A DNA stretch of 64,000 nucleotides from Anaerosphaera multitolerans (GCF_004006535.1 NZ_RLIH01000007.1:1-64000); one strand, 5' to 3'; shown: positions 33,814 through 44,419, counted from the stretch's first letter. Notes: generated by a model from the letters alone, not told the origin. Numbers and translations: made by a program.

Positions 33814-34626
33814 TTGAATACTATTTATACTATGGGAGTGGATATTGGTTCAACAGCTTCAAAAAGTGTAATATTGGAAAATGGAAAGAAAATAGTTGCA
33901 ACTGCAGTAGTTGATGTAGGAGCGGGAACTTCCGGACCTTCAAGAGTAATGAGTGAAGTGTTGGAAAAGGCTAATTTAACTATGGATGACATCAGTTTCA
34001 CTATGGCAACAGGTTACGGTAGAAATGCTTTGGAGGAAGCGGATATGCAAATGTCTGAGCTTTCCTGTCACGCTAAGGGTGCGCATTTTCTATTTCCAAA
34101 TGTACACACAATTATAGATATAGGCGGACAGGATGCGAAGGCTCTTAAAATTGGCGATGGCGGTCATTTGGAAAACTTTGTAATGAATGACAAGTGTGCT
34201 GCAGGAACAGGTAGATTTTTAGACGTAATTGCAAGAGTATTGGAAGTAGATGTAAGTGACTTGCAGGATCTTGACGCAAAGGCTACAAAGGATGTAACTA
34301 TTAGCTCAACTTGTACTGTATTTGCTGAATCTGAGGTTATATCTCAGCTTGCAAAGGGAACTAAAATAGAAGATATAGTAAAGGGAATCCACTACTCTAT
34401 AGCAAGTAGGGTAGGTAGCTTGGCTAAGAGAATAGGCTTAAAAGACGACGTGGTATTTACCGGAGGAGTGGCTTTAAATAAAGGAATGGTAAGAGCTCTT
34501 GAGCAAAATACAGGATATAAAATTCACACAAGTCCTATGTGTCAATTAAATGGCGCCTTGGGAGCTGCCTTATTTGCTTATCAAAAGCAAAGAAATCTTG
34601 AGAGAAAGAGTAAAAAGTTAGTTTAG
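33814..34626 (+). CDS. hgdC: 2-hydroxyglutaryl-CoA dehydratase activator
   Basis: A 270-residue ASKHA-fold ATPase (archerase). [18 protein letters not shown] and [16 protein letters not shown] are phosphate-binding loops. [20 protein letters not shown] and [15 protein letters not shown] supply the cysteines for the dimer-bridging [4Fe-4S] cluster. It drives an ATP-dependent electron into the dehydratase so that ketyl radical chemistry can occur. It starts at TTG with AGAGGGG upstream. Overall length and order match the Acidaminococcus activator. Confidence 0.96.
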   Translation: MNTIYTMGVDIGSTASKSVILENGKKIVATAVVDVGAGTSGPSRVMSEVLEKANLTMDDISFTMATGYGRNALEEADMQMSELSCHAKGAHFLFPNVHTIIDIGGQDAKALKIGDGGHLENFVMNDKCAAGTGRFLDVIARVLEVDVSDLQDLDAKATKDVTISSTCTVFAESEVISQLAKGTKIEDIVKGIHYSIASRVGSLAKRIGLKDDVVFTGGVALNKGMVRALEQNTGYKIHTSPMCQLNGALGAALFAYQKQRNLERKSKKLV

Positions 34627-34645
34627 TCATATATAGGAGGAAAAT

Positions 34646-35971
34646 ATGGAAAAGAAAGTGTTAGAAAAGATACCTGGTATAAAGCCAAGACCGGTGGAGG
34701 GTTATAAACCTGCAGCTGCTATGCTTAGAGACGTAGTAGATAAGGTTTATGGTGAAGCTTGGGCTGCTAAGGAAAGAGGAGAACTGGTAGGATGGAGTTC
34801 ATCTAAATTTCCTATTGAATTAGCAAAGGCTTTTGATTTGCACGTAGTATATCCTGAAAATCATGCTGCTACTACTGCAGCTAAAAAAGATGGTTTAAGA
34901 CTTTGTCAGGCTGCTGAAGATATGGGTTATGACAATGATATCTGCGGATATGCCAGAATTAACTTGGCATATGCTGCCGGTGAGCCGACAGACTCTAGAA
35001 AGATGCCTCAACCGGATTTTGTACTATGCTGTAATAATATTTGTAATATGATGACTAAATGGTATGAGAACCTTGCAAGAATGCACAATATACCACTAAT
35101 TATGGTTGACGTACCTTTTTCAAATACTGTTGAAGTACCGGAAGAAAAAGTTGATTATATGGTTGCTCAATTTGAATACGCTATTAAACAACTTGAAGAG
35201 TTAACTGGTAAGAAATTTGATGAAAAGAAATTTAAGGATGCTTGTGACGTGGCTAATAGAACAGCTGCAGCTTGGTTAAAAGCTTGTTCCTATATGCAAT
35301 ATAAACCATCTCCATTAAGCGGTTTTGACTTATTTAACCACATGGCTGACATTGTAGCTGCAAGATGTGATGAAGATGCTGCACTTGGTTTTGAAATACT
35401 GGCTCAAGAATTTGAACAGTCAGTTAGAGAGGGAACTTCAACTTGGGAATATCCTGAGGAGCACAGAATTCTTTTTGAAGGTATACCTTGTTGGCCGGCT
35501 CTTAGACCTTTATTTGAACCGTTGAAAAATAGCGGAGTAAACGTAACAGCTGTAGTATATGCTCCTGCATTTGGATTTAGATATGACGGAGTAAGGGAGA
35601 TGGCTGCTGCATATAGTAAGGCTCCATGTTCAGTATGTATTGAAACCGGTGTTGAATGGCGTGAAACTATGGCTAAAGAAAACGGAATCAGCGGTGCTTT
35701 AGTTAACTACAACCGTAGTTGTAAACCATGGAGTGGTGCTATGCCTGAAATTGAAAGAAGATGGAAGGAAGACTTGGATATTCCAGTAGTACACTTTGAC
35801 GGTGACCAAGCAGATGAGAGAAACTTCTCTACAGAGCAATACAATACAAGAGTTCAAGGTCTTGTGGAAATTATGGATGAAAGAAAAGCTGAAAGAGAAG
35901 CAAAGGGCGAAGATGTTTATACAAACTTTGAAAATACGAAAGAAACTGATTGGTCAAAACCAACTATTTAA
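34646..35971 (+). CDS. hgdA: 2-hydroxyglutaryl-CoA dehydratase alpha subunit
   Basis: A 441-residue member of the HgdB/D-like dehydratase family. LCCNNICNMMTKWYENLARM, IMVDVPFSNTVEVPEEKVDY and NRSCKPWSGAMPEIERRWKE mark the iron-sulfur ligand regions. With HgdB it removes water from (R)-2-hydroxyglutaryl-CoA to give (E)-glutaconyl-CoA. AGGAGG lies before the ATG, 19 bases after hgdC. It ends 18 bases before hgdB. Confidence 0.95.
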   Translation: MEKKVLEKIPGIKPRPVEGYKPAAAMLRDVVDKVYGEAWAAKERGELVGWSSSKFPIELAKAFDLHVVYPENHAATTAAKKDGLRLCQAAEDMGYDNDICGYARINLAYAAGEPTDSRKMPQPDFVLCCNNICNMMTKWYENLARMHNIPLIMVDVPFSNTVEVPEEKVDYMVAQFEYAIKQLEELTGKKFDEKKFKDACDVANRTAAAWLKACSYMQYKPSPLSGFDLFNHMADIVAARCDEDAALGFEILAQEFEQSVREGTSTWEYPEEHRILFEGIPCWPALRPLFEPLKNSGVNVTAVVYAPAFGFRYDGVREMAAAYSKAPCSVCIETGVEWRETMAKENGISGALVNYNRSCKPWSGAMPEIERRWKEDLDIPVVHFDGDQADERNFSTEQYNTRVQGLVEIMDERKAEREAKGEDVYTNFENTKETDWSKPTI

Positions 35972-35989
35972 TAATGAGGGGTAGTAGCT

Positions 35990-37138
35990 ATGAGTGAAGT
36001 TAAAAATTTGTTAGAACAATTTGAATATATTGCAAAAAATCCAAGGAAGCAACTAGATAAATACCTTGCTGAAGGTAAAAAAGCAGTGGGGATATTCCCA
36101 TACTATGCTCCTGAAGAGATAGTATATGCTGGTGGAATGGTTCCTATGGGAGTTTGGGGCGGAGTAGGCCCTATTGAAAAAGCTAAGGAATACTTCCCGA
36201 CATTTTATTATTCTTTAGCGCTAAGATGTTTAGAAATGGCATTAGATGGTACACTTGATGGACTATCAGCTTCAATACTTACAACTTTAGACGATACTTT
36301 AAGACCACTGTCTCAAAACTATAAAGTAAGTGCGGGAAGAGAAATACCAATGGTATTTTTAAACCATGGACAACACAGAAAAGAAGAATTTGGAAAAGTT
36401 TATAATGCGACAATTTTCAATAAGGCTAAAGAGGAATTGGAAAAAATCTGTGATGTGGAAATTACAGATGAAAACTTAAAAAAAGCTTTTGAAGTTTATA
36501 ATGAAAACAGAGCTTTAAAAAGAGAGTTTATAAAACTTGCGGCTTCTCATCCGCAAACTATTAAAGCTTCCGACAGATGTTATGTATTAAAGAGTTCATA
36601 CTTTATGCTAAAAGATGAACACAATGAACTTTTAAAGAAGTTAAATGAAGAGTTGAAATCTATGCCTGAGGAAGATTGGGATGGAAGTAGAGTGGTTACC
36701 AGCGGAATTATAGCTGATAATCCTGGTCTATTACAAGTTTTAGATGATTATAAAATTTGTATAGTTGCAGATGATGTGGCTCATGAGTCAAGAGGACTAA
36801 AGGTGGATATTGATATGTCCATTGAAGATCCAATGATGGCACTTGCAGATCAATTTGCACGTATGGATGAAGATCCAATACTTTACGACCCGGATATTTG
36901 GAAGAGACCTAAGTATGTAGTGGACTTGGCTATAGATAATGACGCAGATGGATGTCTACTGTTTATGATGAACTTTAACGATACTGAGGAAATGGAATAT
37001 CCTTCATTGAAACAAGCCTATGAAGCAGAGGGAATACCTCTAATAAAGATGGGTTATGACCAACAAATGGAAGACTTTGGTCAAGTTAAAACTCAACTTG
37101 AAACATTTAGTGAAATGGTTCAATTAAATAGATTTTAA
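35990..37138 (+). CDS. hgdB: 2-hydroxyglutaryl-CoA dehydratase beta subunit
   Basis: A 382-residue partner subunit, close to the 379 residues of the Acidaminococcus protein. YYAPEEIVYAGGMVPMGVWG, RCLEMALDGTLDGLSASILT and NDADGCLLFMMNFNDTEEME are recognisable family segments. It supplies the second half of the dehydratase active site. It ends the hgd operon and is followed by a strong terminator. Confidence 0.95.
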   Translation: MSEVKNLLEQFEYIAKNPRKQLDKYLAEGKKAVGIFPYYAPEEIVYAGGMVPMGVWGGVGPIEKAKEYFPTFYYSLALRCLEMALDGTLDGLSASILTTLDDTLRPLSQNYKVSAGREIPMVFLNHGQHRKEEFGKVYNATIFNKAKEELEKICDVEITDENLKKAFEVYNENRALKREFIKLAASHPQTIKASDRCYVLKSSYFMLKDEHNELLKKLNEELKSMPEEDWDGSRVVTSGIIADNPGLLQVLDDYKICIVADDVAHESRGLKVDIDMSIEDPMMALADQFARMDEDPILYDPDIWKRPKYVVDLAIDNDADGCLLFMMNFNDTEEMEYPSLKQAYEAEGIPLIKMGYDQQMEDFGQVKTQLETFSEMVQLNRF

Positions 37139-37152
37139 TTAAGCTTAAATAA

Positions 37153-37183
37153 AAAAATCAGCTGTCAAGGCAGCTGATTTTTA
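37153..37183 (+). terminator. Terminator of the hgd operon
   Basis: AAATCAGCTG (37155-37164) pairs with CAGCTGATTT (37171-37180), loop TCAAGG, flanked by A and T runs so it can serve both convergent genes. Confidence 0.92.
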
Positions 37184-37190
37184 ATTTCAA

Positions 37191-37784
37191 TTAAATCATA
37201 TCTACATTTGTATTAGGATCAAAAGCTCTATCGTGTAAAAATTCAATGGTGCTAGGTATCTCAACGTTTAAAATGCTGTTCTTATTAAATGCATACATAT
37301 CAATACTTTTAATTGATTTAGGAATCTTAATTTCAGTAAGTAAATTCTTATAAAAGGCTGAAGAACCTATTGTTTCTAAAACCTCTGGAAGTTCAAATTC
37401 TTCTAATTCATTTAATGAAAAAGCATTAATTCCAATACTTTTAACATTTGGACTCATTTTTACTTTTTTAAGTTTATTTCTATAAAATGCAAAAGCATCT
37501 ATTTCTGTTACTGATTCAGGAATTTCAACTTCAACTAAACTACAAACGCCAAAGGCATCATAGCCTATAGATTCCACAGTTTTAGGTATTACTACAGAGG
37601 TCAATTTTCTTCTATAAAAAGCATTTTCGCCTATTCTCTTTACTGGCAGGCCATCAGGTGTGGTTTCGGGTATTATCATATCGGTAAGTCCTTCGTTTTT
37701 AACTCTGTCTTTACCCTTTCTAGTCATTCCTTTAAGTTCATCGCCATTAAAAATAAAATCATCATATTCCCACGGATTGTTCAT
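37191..37784 (-). CDS. BspA-type leucine-rich-repeat protein
   Basis: A 197-residue protein made of about six repeats of the LRR_5/BspA kind. Examples are IGENAFYRRKLTSVVIPKTV, IGYDAFGVCSLVEVEIPESV and IDAFAFYRNKLKKVKMSPNV, with period about 23 residues. There is no signal peptide, so it seems cytoplasmic, unlike many adhesin-like relatives. The N terminus MNNPWEYDDFIFNGDELKGM is a cap. GGAGG precedes the ATG. Role unknown; repeat surfaces usually bind other proteins. Confidence 0.85.
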   Translation of the reverse strand: MNNPWEYDDFIFNGDELKGMTRKGKDRVKNEGLTDMIIPETTPDGLPVKRIGENAFYRRKLTSVVIPKTVESIGYDAFGVCSLVEVEIPESVTEIDAFAFYRNKLKKVKMSPNVKSIGINAFSLNELEEFELPEVLETIGSSAFYKNLLTEIKIPKSIKSIDMYAFNKNSILNVEIPSTIEFLHDRAFDPNTNVDMI

Positions 37785-38116
37785 ATTACTCCTCCTAATA
37801 TTAATATTAAAACTTCGTCATAAATAGTATAGCATAAATTGACATATTTATAAATGATATTATGATATAAATGTAGTTATTGTAAAGGTTTCATAGTTTT
37901 TTAAATAATCAATTATGAAAAATGTGAAGATAATAAATTTAAAAATATTTTCTAAATAATAAGGTAATGGAAATTTTAGCAGTATTATTATAGAGTTTTT
38001 AAAAGAGTAAATTATGCAAAATATGTTATAATATTTTCTTATAAGTATATATAATTTTTAATATTAAACCTTAAAATCTAAGATATTATTAAATTATTAT
38101 AAGGGCTCTTATTTTC
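37785..38116. other. Very AT-rich intergenic region
   Basis: No gene, repeat or structured RNA that I can support. The promoter of the next operon begins at its right end. Confidence 0.4.
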
Positions 38117-38145
38117 TTGTGTGAGTATGTAAACATTGATATAAT
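38117..38145 (+). promoter_or_regulatory. Promoter of the sua5-upp-tagO-wecB operon
   Basis: TTGTGT (38117-38122), 17-base spacer, TATAAT (38140-38145) with TGA before it. About 30 bases upstream of the first ATG. Confidence 0.65.
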
Positions 38146-38175
38146 AATATTTGTATGAAAGGTCTGATTATATAG

Positions 38176-39225
38176 ATGAATACTGAAATAATAAAAATTG
38201 ATGTAGATAATATTGAAGATGATAAAATAAAGAGGATAAGTAAGGCTTTTAAAGAGGGAAAGCTGGTAGTGTTTCCAACAGAGACTGTCTATGGGCTGGG
38301 TGCAAACGGATATGATAAGGAAGCTTGTAAGTCAATTTTTAAGGCTAAGGGCAGACCACAGGATAATCCGCTAATACTTCATATTGCTGAAATAGCTCAG
38401 GTGGAGGAATTAGTAAGCGAAATACCTGACAGTGCAAAAGATTTAATGGAAATGTTCTGGCCGGGACCTCTAACTTTGATATTGAAGAAATCTGAAAAGG
38501 TATCAGAGGTAGTGACGGCTGGGCTTGATACAGTTGCAATAAGAATGCCCTCACATAAAGTTGCAAGAGCAATTCTTAAGGATTGTATGCTTCCAATTGC
38601 TGCACCTTCTGCAAATATTTCCGGTAAACCTTCAACTACTTCTTTTAATAGAGTTCTTGAAGACTTAGGTTCAAAAGTGGATATTGTAGTTGATGGTGGC
38701 AGGTCCGATGTGGGAATTGAATCTACAGTAGTGGACTTAACTGTAAATCCGCCAATGATTTTAAGACCGGGAAAAGTTACTAAAGAAGATATTGAGGTAT
38801 TAATACCCGGTATTGAAGTAGACCCCGGAATTATTGATTCAAGTAGCGAGGTAATTCCTAAGTCGCCTGGACAAAAGTATAGACACTATGCTCCCAGAGC
38901 GGAAGCGCAGTGTTTTGTAGGTGATTTGGATAAAGTTGTAAAGGAGATAAATAAAAGAGCTGAAGAAAATTCACATTTAAAGATTGCGGTGCTTGCAACA
39001 GAGGAGACTGTTAATGATTATAAGAATGTGGATTTACTTTTAAATCTTGGAAGCAGAGAAAACATGGAAGAAATAGCCGGAAATTTATTTGAAATGCTCA
39101 GACGTTGTGATGATGAAAAGGTAGATTTAATATATATTGAAGGCTTTGAAGTTAGAGGAATTGGCGCAAGTGTTATGAATAGAATTGTTAAGGCTTGTGG
39201 CGGTAAAATAATTTTTGGACTTTAG
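38176..39225 (+). CDS. tsaC/sua5: L-threonylcarbamoyladenylate synthase
   Basis: A 349-residue Sua5-type enzyme. The YrdC domain (about 10-205) shows [66 protein letters not shown] and [18 protein letters not shown] linker with [14 protein letters not shown] precedes the C-terminal Sua5 domain. It makes threonylcarbamoyl-AMP for the t6A37 modification of ANN-reading tRNAs. AAAGG is weak upstream. It overlaps no gene, but upp follows closely. Confidence 0.94.
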   Translation: MNTEIIKIDVDNIEDDKIKRISKAFKEGKLVVFPTETVYGLGANGYDKEACKSIFKAKGRPQDNPLILHIAEIAQVEELVSEIPDSAKDLMEMFWPGPLTLILKKSEKVSEVVTAGLDTVAIRMPSHKVARAILKDCMLPIAAPSANISGKPSTTSFNRVLEDLGSKVDIVVDGGRSDVGIESTVVDLTVNPPMILRPGKVTKEDIEVLIPGIEVDPGIIDSSSEVIPKSPGQKYRHYAPRAEAQCFVGDLDKVVKEINKRAEENSHLKIAVLATEETVNDYKNVDLLLNLGSRENMEEIAGNLFEMLRRCDDEKVDLIYIEGFEVRGIGASVMNRIVKACGGKIIFGL

Positions 39226-39235
39226 GAGGATAACA

Positions 39236-39865
39236 ATGGGAGAATTAATAGTAATGAATCATCCGTTAATTCAACATAAATTGACAATTCTTAGAAAGAA
39301 GGAAACCGGTTCAAAGGACTTTAGGGAAATCGTAAGAGAGATGTCTGCTCTTATGGGCTATGAAGTAACTAGAGACCTTGAGACTGAAGAAGTGGAAATT
39401 GAAACGCCTTTAACCAAGACTGTCGGTAAGAAAATAAGCGGCAAAAAAGTAGCAGTAGTCCCTATTTTAAGGGCAGGTCTGGGAATGGTAGATGGAGTTT
39501 TATCCGTAGTTCCTGGTGCGAGAATAGGTCATATTGGAATGTTCAGAGATCCCGATACTTTAAACCCTGTGACCTACTATTGCAAATTACCTAAGGATAT
39601 AAGTGAAAGAACTATTATCCTTTTAGATCCGATGTTGGCAACGGGAGGGTCTTTAGTTGCGGCAATAGATGAGTTAAAAAAACTTGGTGCAAAAGATATT
39701 AGATCTTTAAATATATTGGCAGCGCCTGAGGGAATAGAAGTTGTTCAAAAAAGTCACCCTGACGTTGATATTTATGTAGGATCAGTTGATGATTATTTAG
39801 ATGAACATGGCTATATAATTCCAGGACTTGGAGATGCCGGGGACAGATTGTTCGGAACTAAGTAG
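39236..39865 (+). CDS. upp: Uracil phosphoribosyltransferase
   Basis: A 209-residue protein, the canonical Upp length. [20 protein letters not shown] at the N terminus, [20 protein letters not shown] and the PRPP motif [20 protein letters not shown] are present. It salvages uracil to UMP. I choose ATG 39236 with AGGAGGATAAC upstream over an in-frame start inside sua5 at 39215. Ten bases separate it from sua5. Confidence 0.96.
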   Translation: MGELIVMNHPLIQHKLTILRKKETGSKDFREIVREMSALMGYEVTRDLETEEVEIETPLTKTVGKKISGKKVAVVPILRAGLGMVDGVLSVVPGARIGHIGMFRDPDTLNPVTYYCKLPKDISERTIILLDPMLATGGSLVAAIDELKKLGAKDIRSLNILAAPEGIEVVQKSHPDVDIYVGSVDDYLDEHGYIIPGLGDAGDRLFGTK

Positions 39866-39879
39866 AGAATGGAGATTAT

Positions 39880-40908
39880 ATGAAAAGTTTAATAGCACCT
39901 TTTGTAGTAGCTTTTATTATTTCTTTGGTCTTAACACCTATAGCTATTAAGTTAGCTCCTAAACTTGGCTTTATGGATATTCCTAAAGATAAGAGAAGGG
40001 TCCATAAAAAGGCCATGCCTTTAGCCGGCGGTGTTGCCATGTACTTAGCTACAATAATTAGTATTTTATATTTTTTAGAAGTAGACAGAAAAATTGTAGG
40101 CTTATTATTGGGGGCTACTATAATTGTAATTTCGGGATTAATTGATGACAGAAAAGGGTTGAGTCCAAAGATGAAAATAGTTTTTCAACTTTTGGCCGGA
40201 ATATCTTTAATAGCCGGTGGTGTGAGGATCAGCTTCTTTACAAATCCTTTTTCCTTTGGAAATACTATAATTTACTTAGCCTTTCTGTCAATTCCTGTGA
40301 CTTTGTTTTGGATAGTCGGAATTACAAATACAGTTAATTTAATAGATGGATTAGATGGTCTTGCTGCCGGAGTTTCTATGATATGTGCAATATCACTAAT
40401 GACCATAGCCTATAAATTTGGATATGGTGACATTGCTGTAATTGCGGCAATTTTAGCCGGAGCTTGTTTTGGATTTTTACCTTTTAATTTTAATCCGGCT
40501 AAGATTTTTATGGGAGATACGGGAGCTTTATTTTTAGGTTTTGTACTTTCCTACATATCGGTAGAGGGAGTAATGAAATCGGCAGCGGCTCTTACTATAT
40601 TTGTACCTGTTTTAATTTTGGGAGTGCCGGTATTTGATACGGCATTTGCAATGGTTCGTAGAAAATTAAGCGGGAAGAGTATGGTGCAGGCAGATAAGGG
40701 ACATTTACACCATAGACTTTTAGATTTAGGTCTTAGTCAAAGACAGACAGTACTGGTCCTCTATATAATTTCTATAATATTTGGAATCCTAGCTAATTTA
40801 GTTTCGGATTTTAATTCTAAAGTAGGGCTTGTCATTTCAATTTTAATTGTTGCGGCAATATTGCTAATAGGAGTAATGACAGGTATGTTTAGGTCAAAGG
40901 AGGAATAG
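39880..40908 (+). CDS. WecA/TagO-type GlcNAc-1-phosphate transferase
   Basis: A 342-residue polyprenyl-phosphate sugar-1-P transferase (MraY/WecA superfamily) with about eleven membrane helices. Catalytic loops are visible: GLIDDRKGLSPKMKI (DD pair), NLIDGLDGLAAGVSMI, AKIFMGDTGALFLGFVLS and KGHLHHRLLDLGLSQRQTV. It starts undecaprenyl-linked surface polymers such as wall teichoic acids by loading GlcNAc-1-P. Beside wecB the cell-wall role is coherent. Confidence 0.9.
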   Translation: MKSLIAPFVVAFIISLVLTPIAIKLAPKLGFMDIPKDKRRVHKKAMPLAGGVAMYLATIISILYFLEVDRKIVGLLLGATIIVISGLIDDRKGLSPKMKIVFQLLAGISLIAGGVRISFFTNPFSFGNTIIYLAFLSIPVTLFWIVGITNTVNLIDGLDGLAAGVSMICAISLMTIAYKFGYGDIAVIAAILAGACFGFLPFNFNPAKIFMGDTGALFLGFVLSYISVEGVMKSAAALTIFVPVLILGVPVFDTAFAMVRRKLSGKSMVQADKGHLHHRLLDLGLSQRQTVLVLYIISIIFGILANLVSDFNSKVGLVISILIVAAILLIGVMTGMFRSKEE

Positions 40909-40909
40909 A

Positions 40910-42019
40910 ATGAAAGTACTTACAGTTTTTGGAACCAGACCTGAAGCTATAAAAATGGCTCCGATTGTAAAAGAGCTTGAAAAAAGAGAAAATATTAAAT
41001 CGGTAGTGGCCGTTACGGGACAACATAGAGAGATGTTAGATCAGGTTTTGAAGATTTTTGATATAGTACCCGATTATGATATAAATATTTTTAAATCAGG
41101 GCAAACACTTACAGAGATTACAACAAATTCAATGTTAGGGCTTGAAAAAATATTTGATGAAGTAAAACCCGATGTATTACTTATACAAGGAGATACAACA
41201 ACTGTATTTTCTGCGGGGCTTGCGGCATTTTATAAAAAAATAAAAATAGGTCATGTGGAGGCGGGTTTAAGATCTGGAAATATTTATTCCCCCTATCCTG
41301 AAGAGGCTAATAGGAAGTTGACAAGTGTTTTAACTAACTACCATTTTGCTCCGACTAAAAATAATAGGGAAAATCTTTTAAAAGAAGGTTACAATGAAGA
41401 AAACATTTATATTACTGGCAATACGGTAATAGATGCTCTTAAATATGCCATAGATGACAATTATGTATTTGAAGATGAACTTTTAAATAAAATAGATTTT
41501 GAAAATAAAAAAATAATTCTTTTAACTTCTCATAGAAGAGAAAATATAGGGCAGCCTATGGAAAATATATTTAAGGCTGTTTTAGACGTAGTAAGGGAAG
41601 AAGATGTGGAAGTTATATTTCCAATTCATCTAAATCCAAAAGTTAGAGAAATAGCTTACAAATACTTTAAGGGAGAAGAAAAAGTTCATTTAATAGAACC
41701 TTTGGATTACCTTCCCTTTTCAAATTTAATGAACAAGGTTTACTTAGTAATGACTGACTCAGGAGGAGTTCAGGAGGAAGCGCCCTCCCTTGGTAAGCCG
41801 GTACTTGTCTTAAGAGAAGAAACGGAGAGAATGGAAGGTGTTGAAGCCAACACAGCAAAATTATTGGGCACTGATTACAAGGTTATCTATGACAACTTGA
41901 AAGAGCTTTTACACAATGAAGAAGAATATAATAAAATGGCTCAGGCTGTAAATCCATATGGAGATGGCAGAGCGGCTAAAAAAATTATAGATATATTGGA
42001 AGAAGAGTTTAAAAAATAA
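40910..42019 (+). CDS. wecB: UDP-N-acetylglucosamine 2-epimerase
   Basis: A 369-residue non-hydrolysing epimerase converting UDP-GlcNAc to UDP-ManNAc. TVFGTRPEAIKMAPIVKELE, GQHREMLDQVL, IQGDTTTVFSAGLAAFYK, HVEAGLRSGNIYSPYPEEAN and DSGGVQEEAPSLGKPVLVLR are the usual motifs. It gives ManNAc for wall polymer linkage units, matching the preceding GlcNAc-1-P transferase, from which it is separated by one base. AAAGGAGG lies before the ATG. Confidence 0.96.
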   Translation: MKVLTVFGTRPEAIKMAPIVKELEKRENIKSVVAVTGQHREMLDQVLKIFDIVPDYDINIFKSGQTLTEITTNSMLGLEKIFDEVKPDVLLIQGDTTTVFSAGLAAFYKKIKIGHVEAGLRSGNIYSPYPEEANRKLTSVLTNYHFAPTKNNRENLLKEGYNEENIYITGNTVIDALKYAIDDNYVFEDELLNKIDFENKKIILLTSHRRENIGQPMENIFKAVLDVVREEDVEVIFPIHLNPKVREIAYKYFKGEEKVHLIEPLDYLPFSNLMNKVYLVMTDSGGVQEEAPSLGKPVLVLREETERMEGVEANTAKLLGTDYKVIYDNLKELLHNEEEYNKMAQAVNPYGDGRAAKKIIDILEEEFKK

Positions 42020-42048
42020 TCATATGAGAAATCATATGATTATTTTTT
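42016..42048 (+). terminator. Terminator after wecB
   Basis: AATCATATGA (42018-42027) pairs with TCATATGATT (42032-42041), loop GAAA, then a T run. Confidence 0.9.
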
Positions 42049-42223
42049 TAAAGTTAACTTGACTATAATTTTTCAAAAGTGTATAAAATAAGTAGAGTTA
42101 AAAATTGAGTTTTGAAAGAAAATTGGGTATAGTCTTATTACACACTATAATCCTGTTTACTATTATATAATTGTTCATATATTTTATATGAGAGGTTTCA
42201 TAGCCTTTTACAGTATGATATAC

Positions 42224-42321
42224 TTGAAAAAAATAGGGTATGAAAGTATAATATATCTGTATGTGGAACATAATCCGATATATGATAAATAATTGACAAT
42301 ATTTACTTCAATTAAGAATAA
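42224..42321 (+). promoter_or_regulatory. Promoters of thl-crt-hbd
   Basis: P1: TTGAAA (42224-42229), 17-base spacer, TATAAT (42247-42252). P2, weaker: TTGACA (42293-42298) with GAATAA at 17 bases. No clear Rex operator (TTGT...ACAA) is seen between them. The rest of 42050-42408 is plain AT-rich sequence. Confidence 0.6.
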
Positions 42322-42408
42322 TCATATAATTGGTTTTGTTATAAATGGGATTATGCTTAAATTATTGCGTTAAAATTGTAATCTTATACAATGCTTAAGG
42401 AGGATAAA

Positions 42409-43590
42409 ATGGAAAAAATTGTAATTGCAAGTGCGGTTAGAACACCTGTGGGATCATTTGGGGGTGTATTTAAAAATGTTTCTGCAGTTGAACTTGGGGT
42501 AGTAGCGGCAAAGGAAGCTTTAAAGAGAGCTAAGGTAGCTCCGGAGGCTGTAGATGAAGTTATTTTAGGTAATGTGCTACAAGCTGGTCTTGGACAAAAC
42601 GTGGCAAGACAAGTTGCAATTCATGCGGGATTGCCAGTTGAAGTTCCGGCTATGACCATTAACAAGGTTTGTGGTTCAGGACTTAGATCTGTATCTTTGG
42701 CTGCTCAAATTATTAAAGCTGGAGATGCTGAAGTGGTACTTTGCGGTGGAACAGAATCAATGTCTCAAGCTCCATTTCTTGCGACAAAGGAAAGATGGGG
42801 AGCTAAAATGGGAGACACTACTTTAGTGGATGAAATGCTTAAGGATGGATTGGTAGATGCCTTCCATAATTATCACATGGGAATAACTGCTGAAAATGTA
42901 AGTGAACAATTTGACATTACAAGAGAAGCTCAAGATCACCTTGCAACAGTTTCTCAAAACAGAGCTTCTAAAGCAAGAGCTGAAGGAGTTTTTAAAGAGG
43001 AAATAGTACCTGTTGAGATAAAAGATAGAAAAGGTAATGTAACTGTAGTAGATACTGATGAATTTATTAGAGATGGTGTAACAGAAGAAGCTTTAGGAAA
43101 GTTAAGACCGGCATTTAAAAAAGACGGTACTGTTACTGCAGGTAATGCATCGGGAATTAATGACGGAGCTGCTATGGTTGTAGTTATGACTGAGAAAAAA
43201 GCTAAGGAATTGGGAGTAGAGCCACTTGCAACTATAGTTTCATATGCCTCTGCAGGTGTGGATCCGACTATAATGGGAACAGGTCCAATTCCATCTTCAA
43301 ACAAAGCATTGGAAAAGGCAGGGCTTAAAATTTCTGATTTAGATTTAATTGAAGCAAATGAAGCTTTTGCGGCACAAGCGGCAGCTGTGGCAAAAGAACT
43401 TAATTTAGATATGGATAAAGTTAATGTAAATGGAGGAGCTATAGCAATAGGTCACCCAATAGGTGCAAGTGGAGCTAGAATACTAACAACACTTTTGTAT
43501 GAAATGGGTAGAAGAGATGCTAAAAAGGGACTAGCCACTTTATGTATAGGTGGAGGTCAAGGAACAGCTCTAATAGTTGAAAGAGATTAA
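42409..43590 (+). CDS. thlA: Acetyl-CoA acetyltransferase (thiolase)
   Basis: A 393-residue thiolase. From ATG 42409 (AAGGAGG upstream) the nucleophilic Cys is at position 88 in [27 protein letters not shown] (catalytic His) and [16 protein letters not shown] (second Cys) follow. It interconverts two acetyl-CoA and acetoacetyl-CoA. It opens a compact thl-crt-hbd operon that links crotonyl-CoA from glutamate fermentation to acetyl-CoA. Confidence 0.96.
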   Translation: MEKIVIASAVRTPVGSFGGVFKNVSAVELGVVAAKEALKRAKVAPEAVDEVILGNVLQAGLGQNVARQVAIHAGLPVEVPAMTINKVCGSGLRSVSLAAQIIKAGDAEVVLCGGTESMSQAPFLATKERWGAKMGDTTLVDEMLKDGLVDAFHNYHMGITAENVSEQFDITREAQDHLATVSQNRASKARAEGVFKEEIVPVEIKDRKGNVTVVDTDEFIRDGVTEEALGKLRPAFKKDGTVTAGNASGINDGAAMVVVMTEKKAKELGVEPLATIVSYASAGVDPTIMGTGPIPSSNKALEKAGLKISDLDLIEANEAFAAQAAAVAKELNLDMDKVNVNGGAIAIGHPIGASGARILTTLLYEMGRRDAKKGLATLCIGGGQGTALIVERD

Positions 43591-43616
43591 TCTATTTTAG
43601 AAAAAGAAGGTATATT

Positions 43617-44393
43617 ATGTATAAATATTTAAAGGAAGAATTTAAGGATAATATTCTTATTGTTACTATTTCAAAGGAAGAAAGTTTAAATGCTTTAAAT
43701 TCAGAGCTTTTAGAAGAACTTAACGATTATTTTACAGAACTTGCTGACAGAGAAGACGTAAAAGTTGTAATTCTAACTGGTGCAGGAAAAGCATTCGTAG
43801 CAGGGGCGGATATTAAGGAAATGTCTGAACTAAGTGCAGAGGAAGGATATAAGTTTGCAAATAAAGGAATGGAAGCTTTCTTTAAAATAGAAAGACTTAA
43901 TAAGCCTGTAATAGCGGCAATAAACGGATTTGCTTTAGGAGGCGGCTGTGAACTTGCACTATCCTGTGATATTAGAATTGCATCTAAAAAAGCGAAAATA
44001 GGTCAGCCGGAAGTAGGTCTTGGTATTACACCCGGATTTGGTGGAACTCAAAGATTGCCAAGAGCAATAGGAACGTCAGATGCTAAGAGAATGATATTTA
44101 CAGGTGAACACGTTTCTGCAGATGAAGCCTATAGAATAGGTTTAGTTTCAGAAGTTGTAGAACCTGAAGAATTGTTGGATAAAGCATTGGAACTTGCAAA
44201 TAAAATTGCAAAAAATTCAAAAATAGCAGTTAGATATGCAAAACAAGCAATTGATACAGGAATGCAAACTGATTTAAATAGTGGAATGGACATTGAAAGG
44301 GCGAATTTCGGATTATGCTTTGCAACAGAAGACCAAAAAGAGGGAATGAAAGCATTTTTAGAAAAGAGAAGCGCTCAATTTAACGGAAAGTAA
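43617..44393 (+). CDS. crt: 3-hydroxybutyryl-CoA dehydratase (crotonase)
   Basis: A 258-residue enoyl-CoA hydratase. It has AGKAFVAGADIKEMSEL for the oxyanion hole, GFALGGGCELALSCDIRIAS and GQPEVGLGITPGFGGTQRLP with the two catalytic glutamates. It hydrates crotonyl-CoA to 3-hydroxybutyryl-CoA, or the reverse. Twenty-six bases after thl, ahead of hbd. Confidence 0.95.
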   Translation: MYKYLKEEFKDNILIVTISKEESLNALNSELLEELNDYFTELADREDVKVVILTGAGKAFVAGADIKEMSELSAEEGYKFANKGMEAFFKIERLNKPVIAAINGFALGGGCELALSCDIRIASKKAKIGQPEVGLGITPGFGGTQRLPRAIGTSDAKRMIFTGEHVSADEAYRIGLVSEVVEPEELLDKALELANKIAKNSKIAVRYAKQAIDTGMQTDLNSGMDIERANFGLCFATEDQKEGMKAFLEKRSAQFNGK

Positions 44394-44419
44394 GTTTAAA
44401 AAATTTGGAGGTTTTGAGA

